Counted from the first letter of the stretch, positions 46,840 to 56,684 are shown. The stretch: DNA of 64,000 nucleotides from Pyrinomonadaceae bacterium (GCA_028284415.1 JANQRU010000007.1:682001-746000), one strand, 5' to 3'. Translations and numbers: made by a program. The notes: generated from the letters alone by a model not told the origin.

Positions 46840-47973
46840 ATGGCAAACATTTTGATTTTAGGCGGCGGTTTCGGAGGTTTAGTCGCGGCTGAGCAGCTCT
46901 CGGATTCACTTGGTGAGGAACATCGAATTACGTTAGTTTCACCTAGTGAGAGATTTGTCTTTTATCCCGCGTTAGTTAGACTTGCCTTTGGTGAATGTGA
47001 ACCCGACGATATTAGTTTTAGCTTAATTGAAAAATTAAACAAAATGAATGTTCGCTTTGTTCAGGGAGAAGTAATAGGGATAAATTTTGATTCCAAGCGA
47101 GTAGAAATTACAGGTAAAGATTTTAAGGGGGAGATTTTTTACGATTATTTAATAATTGCGATGGGAAGAAGACTCGCAACAGAAAAAATCAGAGGGTATT
47201 ATGAAAATGCCAATCATTTGCTTAATGTAGAAACAGCATTGGATTTCGGTGAAGATATTAGGGCTTTTAGAGAGGGAAATATCGTTATCGGAATGTCTCC
47301 TCAATCTTTTTTACCGGTTCCGGCTTGTGAAGTCGCTTTTACATTTGCAAACAAATACAAATCTGAAATTAAAAAAGGTAATGTTTCTATAAACGTTGTA
47401 TTTCCTGAAAGTGTTCAGAACGCCTTCGCTGGTGCTGATTTGCACAGTGAATTAATACAAGCATTCGTTAAACACAATATATATGTAACAACTGATTTTC
47501 CAACAAGCGAAATTACAGAAGCAGAAATAATTAGTGAAAACGGACGAAAAGTTCCATACGATTTACTAATGCTTGTACCGCCCTTTCGTGGGCATTCATT
47601 CTTTGATAAAAAGCTTGAAATTACAAATGAACTTGACTTTATAAAGATAGATGAGGCGATGCGTGTTTACAAATTTAAGGGAGTTTATGCAGTTGGGGAC
47701 ATCGTTAATTTCTCAGGTCCAAAACTTGCTCAGATGGCTGTTCGACAAGCTCGAATTGCCGCAGCAAACATTGTTTCAGAGATAAAAGGAAAAGAACCAA
47801 AAGAATCCTATTATCATGAAATTGCAACCGTAATTGATCAAGGTGGAGCTGATTCAATTTATCTGTACTATGGAATTTGGAATGAAAGTCTTTACAGTCT
47901 AAAAAAAGGAAAACTTTGGAGTTTGACTAAAAGAATCCATGACAAACTTTGGAGAGCAGCTCACTATACTTAA
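46840..47973 (+). CDS. FAD-dependent pyridine nucleotide-disulphide oxidoreductase (NDH-2/SQR-like)
   Basis: The protein has 377 residues. The FAD-binding GGGFGGLVAAEQL, the YDYLIIAMGRR motif and the second FAD contact GVYAVGDIVNF are all visible. It resembles type II NADH dehydrogenases and sulphide:quinone oxidoreductases. A C in VPACEVAF sits at a plausible SQR-cysteine position, but the usual second cysteine is not obvious. It would pass electrons to quinone at the membrane. AAAGGAG gives a strong start. Following two Usp genes and a Nim-like gene, it fits a redox-stress role. Confidence 0.8.
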   Translation: MANILILGGGFGGLVAAEQLSDSLGEEHRITLVSPSERFVFYPALVRLAFGECEPDDISFSLIEKLNKMNVRFVQGEVIGINFDSKRVEITGKDFKGEIFYDYLIIAMGRRLATEKIRGYYENANHLLNVETALDFGEDIRAFREGNIVIGMSPQSFLPVPACEVAFTFANKYKSEIKKGNVSINVVFPESVQNAFAGADLHSELIQAFVKHNIYVTTDFPTSEITEAEIISENGRKVPYDLLMLVPPFRGHSFFDKKLEITNELDFIKIDEAMRVYKFKGVYAVGDIVNFSGPKLAQMAVRQARIAAANIVSEIKGKEPKESYYHEIATVIDQGGADSIYLYYGIWNESLYSLKKGKLWSLTKRIHDKLWRAAHYT

Positions 47974-48017
47974 GGCATTAAGTATCATATATATTATTGA
48001 CTTATTTAATCGAAACT

Positions 48018-49586
48018 TTAACTCCAATAATTTCTATCAAGCGAACGATAATTTATTGCTTCGCTGATGTGTGTAGCTTCGATATTTTCGCTTCCTTCAA
48101 GATCGGCGATTGTTCTTGCAACTTTCAAAATTCTGTCGTGAGCACGTGCGGATAAACCTTGTTTGAGCATTGCACGTTCGAGGAGAGTTTCGCTGTCTGT
48201 GCCGAGTTCGCAGTATTTTCGTATGTGGCGGGTTTGCATGGCGGAGTTTGAGAAAATTCCTTCGCCAGCAAATCTTTCGAGTTGGATTTTTCTTGCTTGC
48301 ATAACTCGTTTTCTGATCGTTTTGGATGAATCGCCTTCCGGTGTGCCGCGTCCGCGTAATTCTTTGAATTCGACCGCCGGAACGTCTATGTGTATGTCAA
48401 TTCTGTCCATAAGTGGTCCTGAAATTTTGCCGACGTATCTTTGAATTTGGAACGGCGAACATTTGCATTCTCTCGAACTTCCGAAATATCCGCACGGGCA
48501 GGGGTTCATCGAAGCCACCATGGTGAAGCTCGCTGGAAAAGTTAAGCTCAGAGCCGCACGGGAAATCGTAACTTCCTTATCTTCCAAAGGCTGTCGCAAA
48601 ACCTCCAAAGCACTTCGGTCAAATTCTGGGAGTTCATCCAAAAATAAAACGCCGAGATGTGCGAGAGAAACTTCGCCCGGTTTTGGAATCGAACCGCCAC
48701 CAATTAAACCTGCTTGCGAAATTGTATGATGCGGATTGCGAAATTGGCGAGCTTTGACCAAACCACTTTTGTCGGTCAATCCCGCGACTGAATGAATCTT
48801 TGTGATTTCCAGAGATTCTTCAAATTCTAGCGGTGGCAAAATTGTCGGAAGCCTTTTCGCAAGCATTGTCTTGCCCGAACCCGGTGGTCCGATGAGTAGA
48901 ATATTATGCCCGCCCGCCGAAGCAACTTCCAACGCACGTTTTGCCGAAGTCTGTCCACGAACTTCGTTAAAATCCAGAGAGTATTTATTCTCGTCCTGTT
49001 TTAATAATTCGATGTCTAATTCAAGCGGTTTAACTTGCGGTGCTTGCTTTTTGATTATATCTTGGCAAATCTCTACCGCTTCCCGTAAATCCCTTATCGG
49101 ATAAACATTTAACTCTTTTACAACCGCCGCTTCGGGTGCATTTTCTTCGGGAATGAGCAGATTTTTAATGCCTTCTTCTCTCGCTCGAAGTGCAATTGAC
49201 AGAGCACCGCGAACGGAACGCACGCGACCATCGAGTGATAATTCGCCAATGCTCAGAACATCGGTCAAATGCTCGGTGTTTCCAAGGTCGCCGTTTGCTC
49301 CCAAAATTCCGAGTGCGATCGGCAGATCAAAACTCGCACCTTCTTTGCGAACGTCCGCAGGTGCAAGATTTATAGTTGTTTTGTGAAATGGAAAAAAGTA
49401 GGAACTATTCGTGATCGCCGCTCGAATTCTTTCGCGTGATTCACGTACGGCAGTGTCGGGCAAACCAACAATTATTACGGGTGGTGCAATGTCCGCTTCG
49501 CCGGGAACGGGTTGTAAATTAACTTCTATGTCAACAATTAATGCATCAATGCCAAAGACTGCGGAAGATTGAGTAAGGAAAAGCAT
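48018..49586 (-). CDS. comM: ComM/YifB-type Mg-chelatase-like AAA+ ATPase
   Basis: The protein has 522 residues. The N-terminal ChlI domain ([39 protein letters not shown]) precedes the AAA+ core with Walker [36 protein letters not shown] (Walker B) and a sensor near [11 protein letters not shown]. The C-terminal Mg_chelatase_C ends in [11 protein letters not shown]. ComM is a hexameric branch-migration helicase that helps integrate DNA during natural transformation. It is the only gene of its operon here. Length and motifs are normal. Confidence 0.92.
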   Translation of the reverse strand: MLFLTQSSAVFGIDALIVDIEVNLQPVPGEADIAPPVIIVGLPDTAVRESRERIRAAITNSSYFFPFHKTTINLAPADVRKEGASFDLPIALGILGANGDLGNTEHLTDVLSIGELSLDGRVRSVRGALSIALRAREEGIKNLLIPEENAPEAAVVKELNVYPIRDLREAVEICQDIIKKQAPQVKPLELDIELLKQDENKYSLDFNEVRGQTSAKRALEVASAGGHNILLIGPPGSGKTMLAKRLPTILPPLEFEESLEITKIHSVAGLTDKSGLVKARQFRNPHHTISQAGLIGGGSIPKPGEVSLAHLGVLFLDELPEFDRSALEVLRQPLEDKEVTISRAALSLTFPASFTMVASMNPCPCGYFGSSRECKCSPFQIQRYVGKISGPLMDRIDIHIDVPAVEFKELRGRGTPEGDSSKTIRKRVMQARKIQLERFAGEGIFSNSAMQTRHIRKYCELGTDSETLLERAMLKQGLSARAHDRILKVARTIADLEGSENIEATHISEAINYRSLDRNYWS

Positions 49587-49684
49587 ATTTTATCTGTTAT
49601 ATTTTTTGGATTTTGGGGGTTGAACAAAAGAATTTATACCAAAATTCAAACAAAATGTCAGATAAGCTTTTCTTAATCTTGTCC

Positions 49685-50617
49685 TTAATCTAAATTAATT
49701 GCCGAGCGATGGAATCTTTGGATTGTGTTTGGATCGGGAATCAGACAGGTAACTGCTTCGTCTTTTCCTTCGTAATCAACTCTCGAAAGTACGTAGCGAA
49801 TGCTTTCCAGCCGTGCGGTTTTCTTTGTGTTGGCACGAACGATGATCCAAGGGCTGAAAGTTGTGTGAGTGCGGCTAAACATTAATTCTTTATAATGTGT
49901 ATATTTATCCCACATCTCTTGTGCTTTTTGATCGATCGGGCTCAATTTCCATTGTTTGAGCGGATTGACCTTACGTGATTCAAAACGCTTTAATTGTTCA
50001 TCCTTGGAAATTGAGAACCAAAATTTTATTAGCGTTATGCCATCTTCATAAAGCATATGCTCAAATTCGGGAACCTGTCGCAAAAAACGTTTGTATTGTT
50101 TCTTCGTGCAAAATCCCATAACGGGTTCAACCACCGCACGGTTATACCAGCTTCTGTCAAAGAATACGATTTCGCCTTCATTTGGAAGTTGCTTGGCATA
50201 CCGCTGAAAATACCATTGACCTTTTTCTTCTTCGGTTGGTTTTGGCAATGCCACAACACGTAACGCACGCGGATTCATATGTTCGATAAAGCGACGAATT
50301 GCTCCACCTTTCCCAGCAGCATCGCGCCCTTCAAAAACTATCGCCACACGCTGTTTTGTTTCTTGCACCCAACGCTGGAGCTTGACTAATTCGATTTGGA
50401 GTTTTTCCAGCTCAGATTCGTATTCGAGAATTTTAGAAATCTTTTTTGTACTGACATTCTTGCTTTGGAGTTTTTCCAAAAACTTTTTTTGAGATTTGAT
50501 TTTTAACAAATCATTGAGGCTTAAAACTTTTTCGTCTTTGCTTGTAGAGTCATTTGTTGAGTGATTTGAACCATTTGTTGATTCCTTTAAAATTGCGTCG
50601 TTCACATTAATTTCCAT
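49685..50617 (-). CDS. ppk2: Polyphosphate kinase 2
   Basis: The protein has 310 residues. Walker A is in FEGRDAAGKGGAIRRFIEHM, the lid region in PTEEEKGQWYFQRYAKQLP, and Walker B in IVFFDRSWYNRAVVEPVMGF. This is the single-domain PPK2 architecture. It uses polyphosphate to phosphorylate nucleotides, or the reverse. The first 60 residues are Ser/Thr/Asn/Lys-rich and probably flexible. It stands alone between ComM and a repeat-containing gap. The PPK2 class (nucleoside di- or monophosphate) cannot be settled by eye. Confidence 0.9.
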   Translation of the reverse strand: MEINVNDAILKESTNGSNHSTNDSTSKDEKVLSLNDLLKIKSQKKFLEKLQSKNVSTKKISKILEYESELEKLQIELVKLQRWVQETKQRVAIVFEGRDAAGKGGAIRRFIEHMNPRALRVVALPKPTEEEKGQWYFQRYAKQLPNEGEIVFFDRSWYNRAVVEPVMGFCTKKQYKRFLRQVPEFEHMLYEDGITLIKFWFSISKDEQLKRFESRKVNPLKQWKLSPIDQKAQEMWDKYTHYKELMFSRTHTTFSPWIIVRANTKKTARLESIRYVLSRVDYEGKDEAVTCLIPDPNTIQRFHRSAINLD

Positions 50618-51050
50618 AAATATTTAATACCTTATTAGATTTTAGTAATTTCTAGATTTTTGGGGATTTTCTGAGGAGAAAATTGAGCTAAATCTAACAG
50701 CTTTTATAAGTATAAAACAGAAAGACAAATTTGTTAATATTTTTCCTACACAAACATTATGAAAACTTATATAACTTCGCAAAAGAAAAGCTAATATATT
50801 TATAAATCACGAGCAATTCCAAATACTAAGTTCTTTTATAGGTGTCAGTAGCCCGACCGTGAGGGAGCGGCTTTTGCTATCAAGTTAAGAGATTAGATCA
50901 AATATTCAGATATTGATCTTGGAAGCCCTTCCTGACGGTCGGGCTACTGACAAGATTTGTTATTATCAACTGCACAAGGTATAGGGATTTAAAACGTAAC
51001 AATCCAATTTTCGGGCACTTGTTTAATTCTAAAACACAGCTTAGACGCCA
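50618..51050. other. Intergenic region without a gene
   Basis: This 433-base gap, between the divergent upstream side of PPK2 and the 3' end of the Kelch gene, holds a MITE-like element at 50844-50951 and otherwise AT-rich sequence. I see no promoter, RNA gene or coding frame. Confidence 0.6.
50844..50951. repeat. 108-bp MITE-like element (CAGTAGCCCGACCGT ends)
   Basis: GTCAGTAGCCCGACCGT at 50844-50860 is repeated as an exact reverse complement at 50935-50951. The pairing continues less perfectly inward (GAGGGAGCGGCTT against AAGCCCTTCCTG). The interior has no coding potential. I recall similar CAGTAGCCCGACCGT repeats as widespread in some Acidobacteriota, but could not check this. Confidence 0.75.
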
Positions 51051-52163
51051 TTAAGTTTTGAAAATCCAAGCCTGATTCGTGCTTGTTGGTTCACCGCCAT
51101 GCACAAATTCATAACCGCCGAGAATTAAGGCTCTTCCATCTTTTAGAAGCGTGACTGTTGAATAGTGCAGAGATTTTCCCAGATTTCCCGAAACTATTTC
51201 AAAAGATTTTTTCTTCGGGTCATAAAACTCGGCTTTTTCACTTCCACCTGCAATCAGAACTTTTCCGTTTTTCAAAACTGTTGCCGTTTGGCTAATTTTG
51301 AAACGTGCGAAATTCATATCTTTTGTCGGTGTAAATGTTTGTTTTTCGGGATTGAAAATCTCGGCACTTTTTAATTTTCCGCCCCAGTCTCTATCGTCGG
51401 AACCGCCAAATATCAGAACATTTCCATCCGTTAACAAAACTGAATCGTGTTTGTACCGAATTGCATTCATTTTCGTGGAAATGTTTGTGAATTCATTTGT
51501 TTCGGGGTTAAAAATTTCGGCAGTAGAAATAACTTTTCCGCGTCTCAATTCACCACCTGTTATCAAAACTTTGCCGTCTTTTAATTTCGTTGCAGAATGG
51601 ACATTACGAGCCGTTTGCATTTTTTTTATTGACTCAAAGCGATTTGTCTTTGGATTGAAAAGCTCGGCTTCGCTTAAGTTTCTTTCGCCATCATAACCAC
51701 CTGCAATTAAAACCTTGCCATTTTCGAGAAGCGTCGAACCATGCCCCGAACGTGCAAATTTTGTGTTACCAACAGCAACAAATTTTTGCGTTTTAGGATC
51801 GTAGATTTCTGCTGACCTTTCGGGAGCATTTCGATTTGACCAACCACCAACGATTAATACTCTGCCGTCTTTAAGAAGCGTTGCTGTATGGCTAACACGC
51901 TTTTTGGTCATTTTGTGTTTTGGCTTTGTAAAAGAGTTTTTTTGGGGATCGAAAAGTTCGGCTTCATCAAAAAACACACCATTTTTTTGCATTCCACCGA
52001 GAATTAAAACCTTGCCATCCAAAAGCCTAGTCGCCGTATGAGCGGCTCTTGCATTTTCGAGTTTTGCGATCTTTTTGATGTTTTCAGCAGAAGTCTTTTG
52101 AGCGGAACAGCCAATTGAAAAAGTTAAAAGAAATGCGATGAGTAAGATGATTTGAATTTGCAT
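51051..52163 (-). CDS. Kelch-repeat lipoprotein
   Basis: The protein is 370 residues from MQIQIILLIAFLLTFSIGC; the ATG has GGGAG eight bases before it. FSIGC gives a lipobox with the cysteine at about residue 19. The rest consists of about six Kelch repeats, each with the pattern GKVLIxGG...AEIFNPKT.... They should form a beta-propeller anchored to a membrane facing the periplasm or outside. Kelch propellers bind proteins or carbohydrates. The function is unknown. Confidence 0.85.
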   Translation of the reverse strand: MQIQIILLIAFLLTFSIGCSAQKTSAENIKKIAKLENARAAHTATRLLDGKVLILGGMQKNGVFFDEAELFDPQKNSFTKPKHKMTKKRVSHTATLLKDGRVLIVGGWSNRNAPERSAEIYDPKTQKFVAVGNTKFARSGHGSTLLENGKVLIAGGYDGERNLSEAELFNPKTNRFESIKKMQTARNVHSATKLKDGKVLITGGELRRGKVISTAEIFNPETNEFTNISTKMNAIRYKHDSVLLTDGNVLIFGGSDDRDWGGKLKSAEIFNPEKQTFTPTKDMNFARFKISQTATVLKNGKVLIAGGSEKAEFYDPKKKSFEIVSGNLGKSLHYSTVTLLKDGRALILGGYEFVHGGEPTSTNQAWIFKT

Positions 52164-52220
52164 AATTTTCTCCCTGTATAAAGAAAACACCGCAAATCAA
52201 AAATTTGTGACGTCGCAACC

Positions 52221-52354
52221 ATTGTAGGGGCAGTGCCTTGTGCCTGCCCAATGAGCCGAACGGCGAACGACCGTTTATAAATTGAATTGCGTGCTAACCA
52301 ACGTTTTCGCGTCATTCAACGCGTCGGGCAAGGACAAGCCGTTGCCTCTACAAT
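52221..52354. repeat. 134-bp element with imperfect 29-bp inverted ends
   Basis: ATTGTAGGGGCAGTGCCTTG plus the next nine bases at 52221-52249 matches the reverse complement of 52326-52354 at 23 of 29 positions. The element fills the gap between the Kelch gene and HisRS and carries no gene. The TTGTAGGGGC ends resemble MITE-like elements seen in many environmental bacteria. It ends three bases from the hisS stop. Confidence 0.65.
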
Positions 52355-52356
52355 AA

Positions 52357-53778
52357 TCATCGAGTTATTTTTATTTTCTCTGAAACTTCTTCTCTAGCAA
52401 TGGTTTCTTGCTCACCTGTTTTCATATTTTTGAGCGAAACGGTGTTTTCGGCTAATTCGTTATCGCCCAAAACGCAGACATATTCGACATTTATTTGGTC
52501 TGCATATTTAAATTGTTTGCCAAGTTTGTCAGCTTGTGGATAAACGAAAACTCGCAAACCATTTTGGCGTAATTCATTGGCGAGTTTGAGCGATTCGCCT
52601 GCGGATTCTTCATTCCAGACTGTAACCAAAACATCCACCAAATTAGTTCGCAAATTATCGGGAAACATTCCGCGTTCTTCCATCACATAAAGAATCCGCT
52701 CAAGCCCAAGCGAAAAACCGACAGCAGGAACTTCTTCCTTGCCAAACATTCCAATCAAACCATCATAACGTCCGCCACCACCGATGCTTCCTGCAAAATC
52801 GCCTTTTGTTAAAACAATTTCAAAAATCGCTCCTGTGTAATAAGACAAACCACGAGCAAGTCTTAAATCAATTTCTGTTGGAGGCGAGTCCTTTTCATAT
52901 CCCAATAGTTCAACAATTTTTTCTAACTCGCTAATGCCTCTGGTTAGTTGGTCATTACTTTTCAGACTTGCGTGAGTTAATTGCATACCATTATGTATTT
53001 TTCTAACATTTGGTTCAGCTCTATGAGAACCCGGCATACGTGGTAATTTCTCCGGTCCAACCATTATGTCAAAGTATTTTATTATATCTTTACTCGCTTG
53101 CTGATCTACTTCCCTTTCTTGCAATTCATCTCTGACACCATCAACTCCAATTTTGTCGAGCTTATCTAGGGAAGTTAAGACATCAGCATATTTTTCTGTC
53201 GTGAAATTAAAAGCTTTTAACAAACCAATTAAAATTTCTCGGTGATTGATTCTTATAGCAAAGTCTTTAAATCCCAATCGCTCTAAAATTTCACTAACTG
53301 CTGAAATTAGTTCCGCTTCGACAAGCATTGATTTTGAACCAATTGCGTCAACATCGCATTGGTAGAATTCTCTGTAACGTCCTTTTGCAGGTCTGTCAGC
53401 ACGCCAGACGGGTTGGATTTGGTAGCGTTTGAAAAATCTTGGTAATTCGTGGCGATAGTTGGCGATTACTCTTGCAAGCGGAACTGTTAAATCATAACGA
53501 AGTGCGAGGTCAGTCAGGTCGTTTTCTTTTGCATCTTCACGTTTTAATTGTTTCTCTAATTTTTGACCACGTTTGAGGATTTTGAACATCAATTGGTCAC
53601 CTTCTTCGCCATATTTATTTGTTAGCGTCGAAAGGTTTTCAATCGAAGGTGTTTCCAAAGGCTCGAAGCCATATTTTTCGTAAACTTCGCGTATAATGCC
53701 AATAACATAATTGCGTTTGCGAACCGCATCAGGCAAAAAATCACGCATTCCGCGGGCTGGATTTGTGTTTGTTGTCAT
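52357..53778 (-). CDS. hisS: Histidine-tRNA ligase
   Basis: The protein is 473 residues from MTTNTNPARGMRDFLP; the 20 residues encoded further upstream look non-conserved. Class II motifs are present: motif 2 in RYDLTVPLARVIANYRHELP and FYQCDVDAIG, HisA-type LARGLSYYTGAIFEI, and motif 3 GSIGGGGRYDGLIGMFG then AVGFSLGLERI. An anticodon-binding domain follows. It charges tRNA-His. It is longer than the usual bacterial form of about 420 residues, with an insertion around residues 210-290. The motif 3 context looks nearer to the eukaryotic/Bacteroidetes-type branch. Confidence 0.92.
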   Translation of the reverse strand: MTTNTNPARGMRDFLPDAVRKRNYVIGIIREVYEKYGFEPLETPSIENLSTLTNKYGEEGDQLMFKILKRGQKLEKQLKREDAKENDLTDLALRYDLTVPLARVIANYRHELPRFFKRYQIQPVWRADRPAKGRYREFYQCDVDAIGSKSMLVEAELISAVSEILERLGFKDFAIRINHREILIGLLKAFNFTTEKYADVLTSLDKLDKIGVDGVRDELQEREVDQQASKDIIKYFDIMVGPEKLPRMPGSHRAEPNVRKIHNGMQLTHASLKSNDQLTRGISELEKIVELLGYEKDSPPTEIDLRLARGLSYYTGAIFEIVLTKGDFAGSIGGGGRYDGLIGMFGKEEVPAVGFSLGLERILYVMEERGMFPDNLRTNLVDVLVTVWNEESAGESLKLANELRQNGLRVFVYPQADKLGKQFKYADQINVEYVCVLGDNELAENTVSLKNMKTGEQETIAREEVSEKIKITR

Positions 53779-53904
53779 AAGTCTAATTTCAAATAAATTA
53801 ACAGGATAGACAGATTTTGCAGAACTTATATTTTCCACAAATCTTTACTACCCTGTTTAGATAGTTTTCTTAACAATTCAAACACAAATTTTACACGAAA
53901 AATG

Positions 53905-54672
53905 TTATTTATTGAAAAAGGTGTAGCCTAAATAAATCACATTATTATCAAATCCAGGATTAAACCGCCCTCGAAATGCGTTGGAAACGTGCTGTAATTT
54001 ATAGCCAATTGTAATAGCTTTATTTTTCTCCACGCCAATTTCAACACCACCGCCGGCTTCAATTATGAAATTAAGACGCTTGCCAAATTCATTAGGAATT
54101 TTCTTGTTAAAATATAAGATTCCTAATCCTCCACGCACAAAAGGTTTTATTTTTTTACGAGGTCGGAAGTTAGCCTGAATTCCAATGGGCATAACTCCGA
54201 AACCGTAAGCTGTTCGCTTAGTTTTGACTGTCTTATCTGGTTGAATTACCGGGTTTATTGGGAAATTTATAACTGCCAGCGGGATAGCATCAAAAGTATA
54301 TTTCATATTTACTTTGTCACTATTATTAAAACGCCGTGCATAACCCACTCCAACAATTCCATAACGAGCATCTCTTGTTCGCCCCCACTTTAAGAATGTG
54401 ATTGAATCAGGTGAAAACCCTCCCCACACGGAAATTTCATTTTTCCCTCGGGAATCAGCGGTGTTAGGTGCTATATCCTCTTTGCTTTCATCTAATTGTT
54501 TTAATTTAGAAGGCTTTTTTTCTTTAGGAATTATTTCGTGTAATAGCTTCGGCTTATCTTCTTTTTTTACAAATGGATTGGACTTTGTTTGCGAAAATAC
54601 CATCGTACACAAACAAAATAATAAAAGAAATATCTTGACTAATTGAAAAGTTTGTACAGAAGAAATAAACAT
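53905..54672 (-). CDS. Outer-membrane lipid A 3-O-deacylase-like barrel (PagL/acyloxyacyl hydrolase)
   Basis: The protein has 255 residues. A signal peptide (to about residue 28, ending VFSQ) is followed by a Lys-rich linker of about 50 residues and then a small beta-barrel. Barrel strands include ISVWGGFSPDSITFLKW and AYGFGVMPIGIQANFRP. The C-terminal KLQHVSNAFRGRFNPGFDN carries the H-x-S-N pattern of PagL active sites, and the protein ends with a YLGYTFFNK-type barrel terminus. PagL removes the 3-O acyl chain of lipid A. The likely third catalytic residue is an Asp/Asn instead of Glu, so activity is unproven. Confidence 0.7.
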   Translation of the reverse strand: MFISSVQTFQLVKIFLLLFCLCTMVFSQTKSNPFVKKEDKPKLLHEIIPKEKKPSKLKQLDESKEDIAPNTADSRGKNEISVWGGFSPDSITFLKWGRTRDARYGIVGVGYARRFNNSDKVNMKYTFDAIPLAVINFPINPVIQPDKTVKTKRTAYGFGVMPIGIQANFRPRKKIKPFVRGGLGILYFNKKIPNEFGKRLNFIIEAGGGVEIGVEKNKAITIGYKLQHVSNAFRGRFNPGFDNNVIYLGYTFFNK

Positions 54673-54749
54673 AATGTCCTCAAGTGTTAATGTTAAAAAA
54701 ATTTTGGTTACATTATGTTATGTATTTTCCTCCAAAATATTACACCCTA

Positions 54750-56639
54750 TTATCTCCCACTGCTAAAATCTTGAACTAAAGGCTCGCTATCCCAGGCTTC
54801 GTCAACCATTTGCTGTTCTTTGTGGCTCATTTCGTATTCCATGACCTCTTCCTGATATTGAATTCTCGCACGGGCTTCGGAGATATACTGCTCCTTGTCG
54901 TGGCGATGTTCGGCGAGTTCCCACATTGCTTTTTCATCATTTTTGAGGAAAGTTAAACCTGCCCGACGCGATGTGTAAGCACGCCGTCCAAGTTTTTTAA
55001 GAACGTCAACGCCCATACGAACGGATGTATCGAGTGAATCGCGGTAGATGTTTTCCAGTCCCATTTCGATAAATTCGTAAGCGTCGTAGCGGTTTTGGGC
55101 ACGCATCATAATCGTTAAATGCGGATAGAATTTTTCGAGAGTTTCGACGAGTTGATAATTTTCATCGGGGTCGGTCAAAGTTGAGATGAAAACCTTCGCA
55201 TCGTCCGCTCCTGCTGAAAGTAGGAAATCAGGGCGGGTGGCATCGCCGTAATAGACTTTAAAGCCTAATCTTCTTAAAAGATTAACTTGATCGGGATCGT
55301 TATCAATAAATGTCGCTTCGATTCCATTCGCACGTAAAAATCTTCCGACCGTGCTGCCAAAATGTCCAAATCCTGCGATGATAACTTTGTTATTTTCCTC
55401 GACCGAATCCATTTCTCTCTCTTCTTCTTTTGGATTTCCATCACAAAGTCTCGGCTGAATTAATTTCTCATCAATGATGAATAGCAAGGGGGTTAAGGTC
55501 ATACTCAAAGCAACAATAACCGTTCCGATACTTAAAGTTTCGTTGGTTGAAATTCCCAATTGTCTGACAAATGAGAAAATCACAAAACCAAATTCACCCG
55601 CTTGTGCGAGTGAGAAGGCGAATAGAAAATTTTGATTTAAGGAAAGCTTGAAAATCTTGCCGATGACAAAAAGAACAGCGAATTTGACTGCTAAAAGTCC
55701 GAGCGTCAAAGCAATTATCAGGATGGGATTTTCAGCAATTAATTTGAAATCTATTGAGGCACCAACGGCGATAAAAAATAGCCCCAAAAGCAAACCTTTG
55801 ATCGGTTCGAGATCAGCTTCGAGTTCGTGGCGATATTCACTGTTTGCTAAGATTACTCCCGCGAGAAATGTCCCGAGTGCCGCACTTAGACCAACTTGTT
55901 GCATTAGATATGCGATCGAAACAACAATCAGAATCGCCGCTCCCGTAAACAATTCGCGGACACGGCTTTTGGCGATAACTGTCAAAATCGGAGCAATCAA
56001 AAACTTCCCTGCCAAAATTATTGCAACGACTGCTCCTAAAACAACGAGAGTTTGCAATCCCATCGGCAGATCGCTAATTAGAGTTTTCGAACCAGTCGTA
56101 ACTTCGCGAACTGCTAAAAGCGGCAACAAAGCCAAAATTGGAATGACAGCAATATCCTGAAAAAGAAGAACGGAGAAAGAACTCTGTCCGCCCTCGCTCT
56201 GCATCAAACCTTTTTCGCTCAAAGTCTGCAAAACAATCGCCGTTGAAGAAAGAGCCAAGGCGAGTGCGACTGCCAAAGCACTCTGCCAGATCAATCCGAG
56301 AGCCAAACCGACACCAAAAATTATTGCAGCGGTAACAAGAACTTGCGTCATTCCGACGCCAAGAATTTGTTTGCGGAGTCGCCAAAGTTTCTCGGGTTCA
56401 AGCTCTAACCCAATCAGAAACAGCATTATCACTACGCCAAATTCGGCAAAGTGCATTATGTCCTCGCCATCCTCGCCGATAAACCCGATAACAAATGGTC
56501 CAATCAACATCCCTGCGATCAAATAACCGAGAACTGATCCTAACCCGACACGCTTAGCGATCGGCACGCATACTACCGCCGCGCCGAGAAAAACTGTCGC
56601 CTGCAATAAAAAATCTGATCCTGCTCCTGCTGCTGCCAT
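54750..56639 (-). CDS. kefB: K+/H+ antiporter of the CPA2/KefB type with RCK domain
   Basis: The protein has 629 residues. Twelve or so membrane helices (Na_H_Exchanger; FGVVIMLFLIGLELEPEKLW, ALALSSTAIVLQTLSEKG) precede a cytoplasmic RCK/TrkA-N domain with IIAGFGHFGSTVGRFLRANG and a nucleotide-binding pattern. A C-terminal acidic helix follows. It exchanges K+ for H+ and is normally gated by glutathione adducts or nucleotides. A KefF-type quinone oxidoreductase gene lies 45 bases upstream in the same direction, supporting KefB-type regulation. Confidence 0.88.
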   Translation of the reverse strand: MAAAGAGSDFLLQATVFLGAAVVCVPIAKRVGLGSVLGYLIAGMLIGPFVIGFIGEDGEDIMHFAEFGVVIMLFLIGLELEPEKLWRLRKQILGVGMTQVLVTAAIIFGVGLALGLIWQSALAVALALALSSTAIVLQTLSEKGLMQSEGGQSSFSVLLFQDIAVIPILALLPLLAVREVTTGSKTLISDLPMGLQTLVVLGAVVAIILAGKFLIAPILTVIAKSRVRELFTGAAILIVVSIAYLMQQVGLSAALGTFLAGVILANSEYRHELEADLEPIKGLLLGLFFIAVGASIDFKLIAENPILIIALTLGLLAVKFAVLFVIGKIFKLSLNQNFLFAFSLAQAGEFGFVIFSFVRQLGISTNETLSIGTVIVALSMTLTPLLFIIDEKLIQPRLCDGNPKEEEREMDSVEENNKVIIAGFGHFGSTVGRFLRANGIEATFIDNDPDQVNLLRRLGFKVYYGDATRPDFLLSAGADDAKVFISTLTDPDENYQLVETLEKFYPHLTIMMRAQNRYDAYEFIEMGLENIYRDSLDTSVRMGVDVLKKLGRRAYTSRRAGLTFLKNDEKAMWELAEHRHDKEQYISEARARIQYQEEVMEYEMSHKEQQMVDEAWDSEPLVQDFSSGR

Positions 56640-56684
56640 AATTTGATTTTGGGTTTTAGATTTTGGACTTTAGAATATTTGTAA

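Noticed and set aside
55648..56160. 170-codon open frame on the plus strand opposite kefB
   Set aside because: It is a shadow of a strongly supported gene, with biased composition (many Ile, Lys, Thr, Ala) and no ribosome-binding site or family motif.
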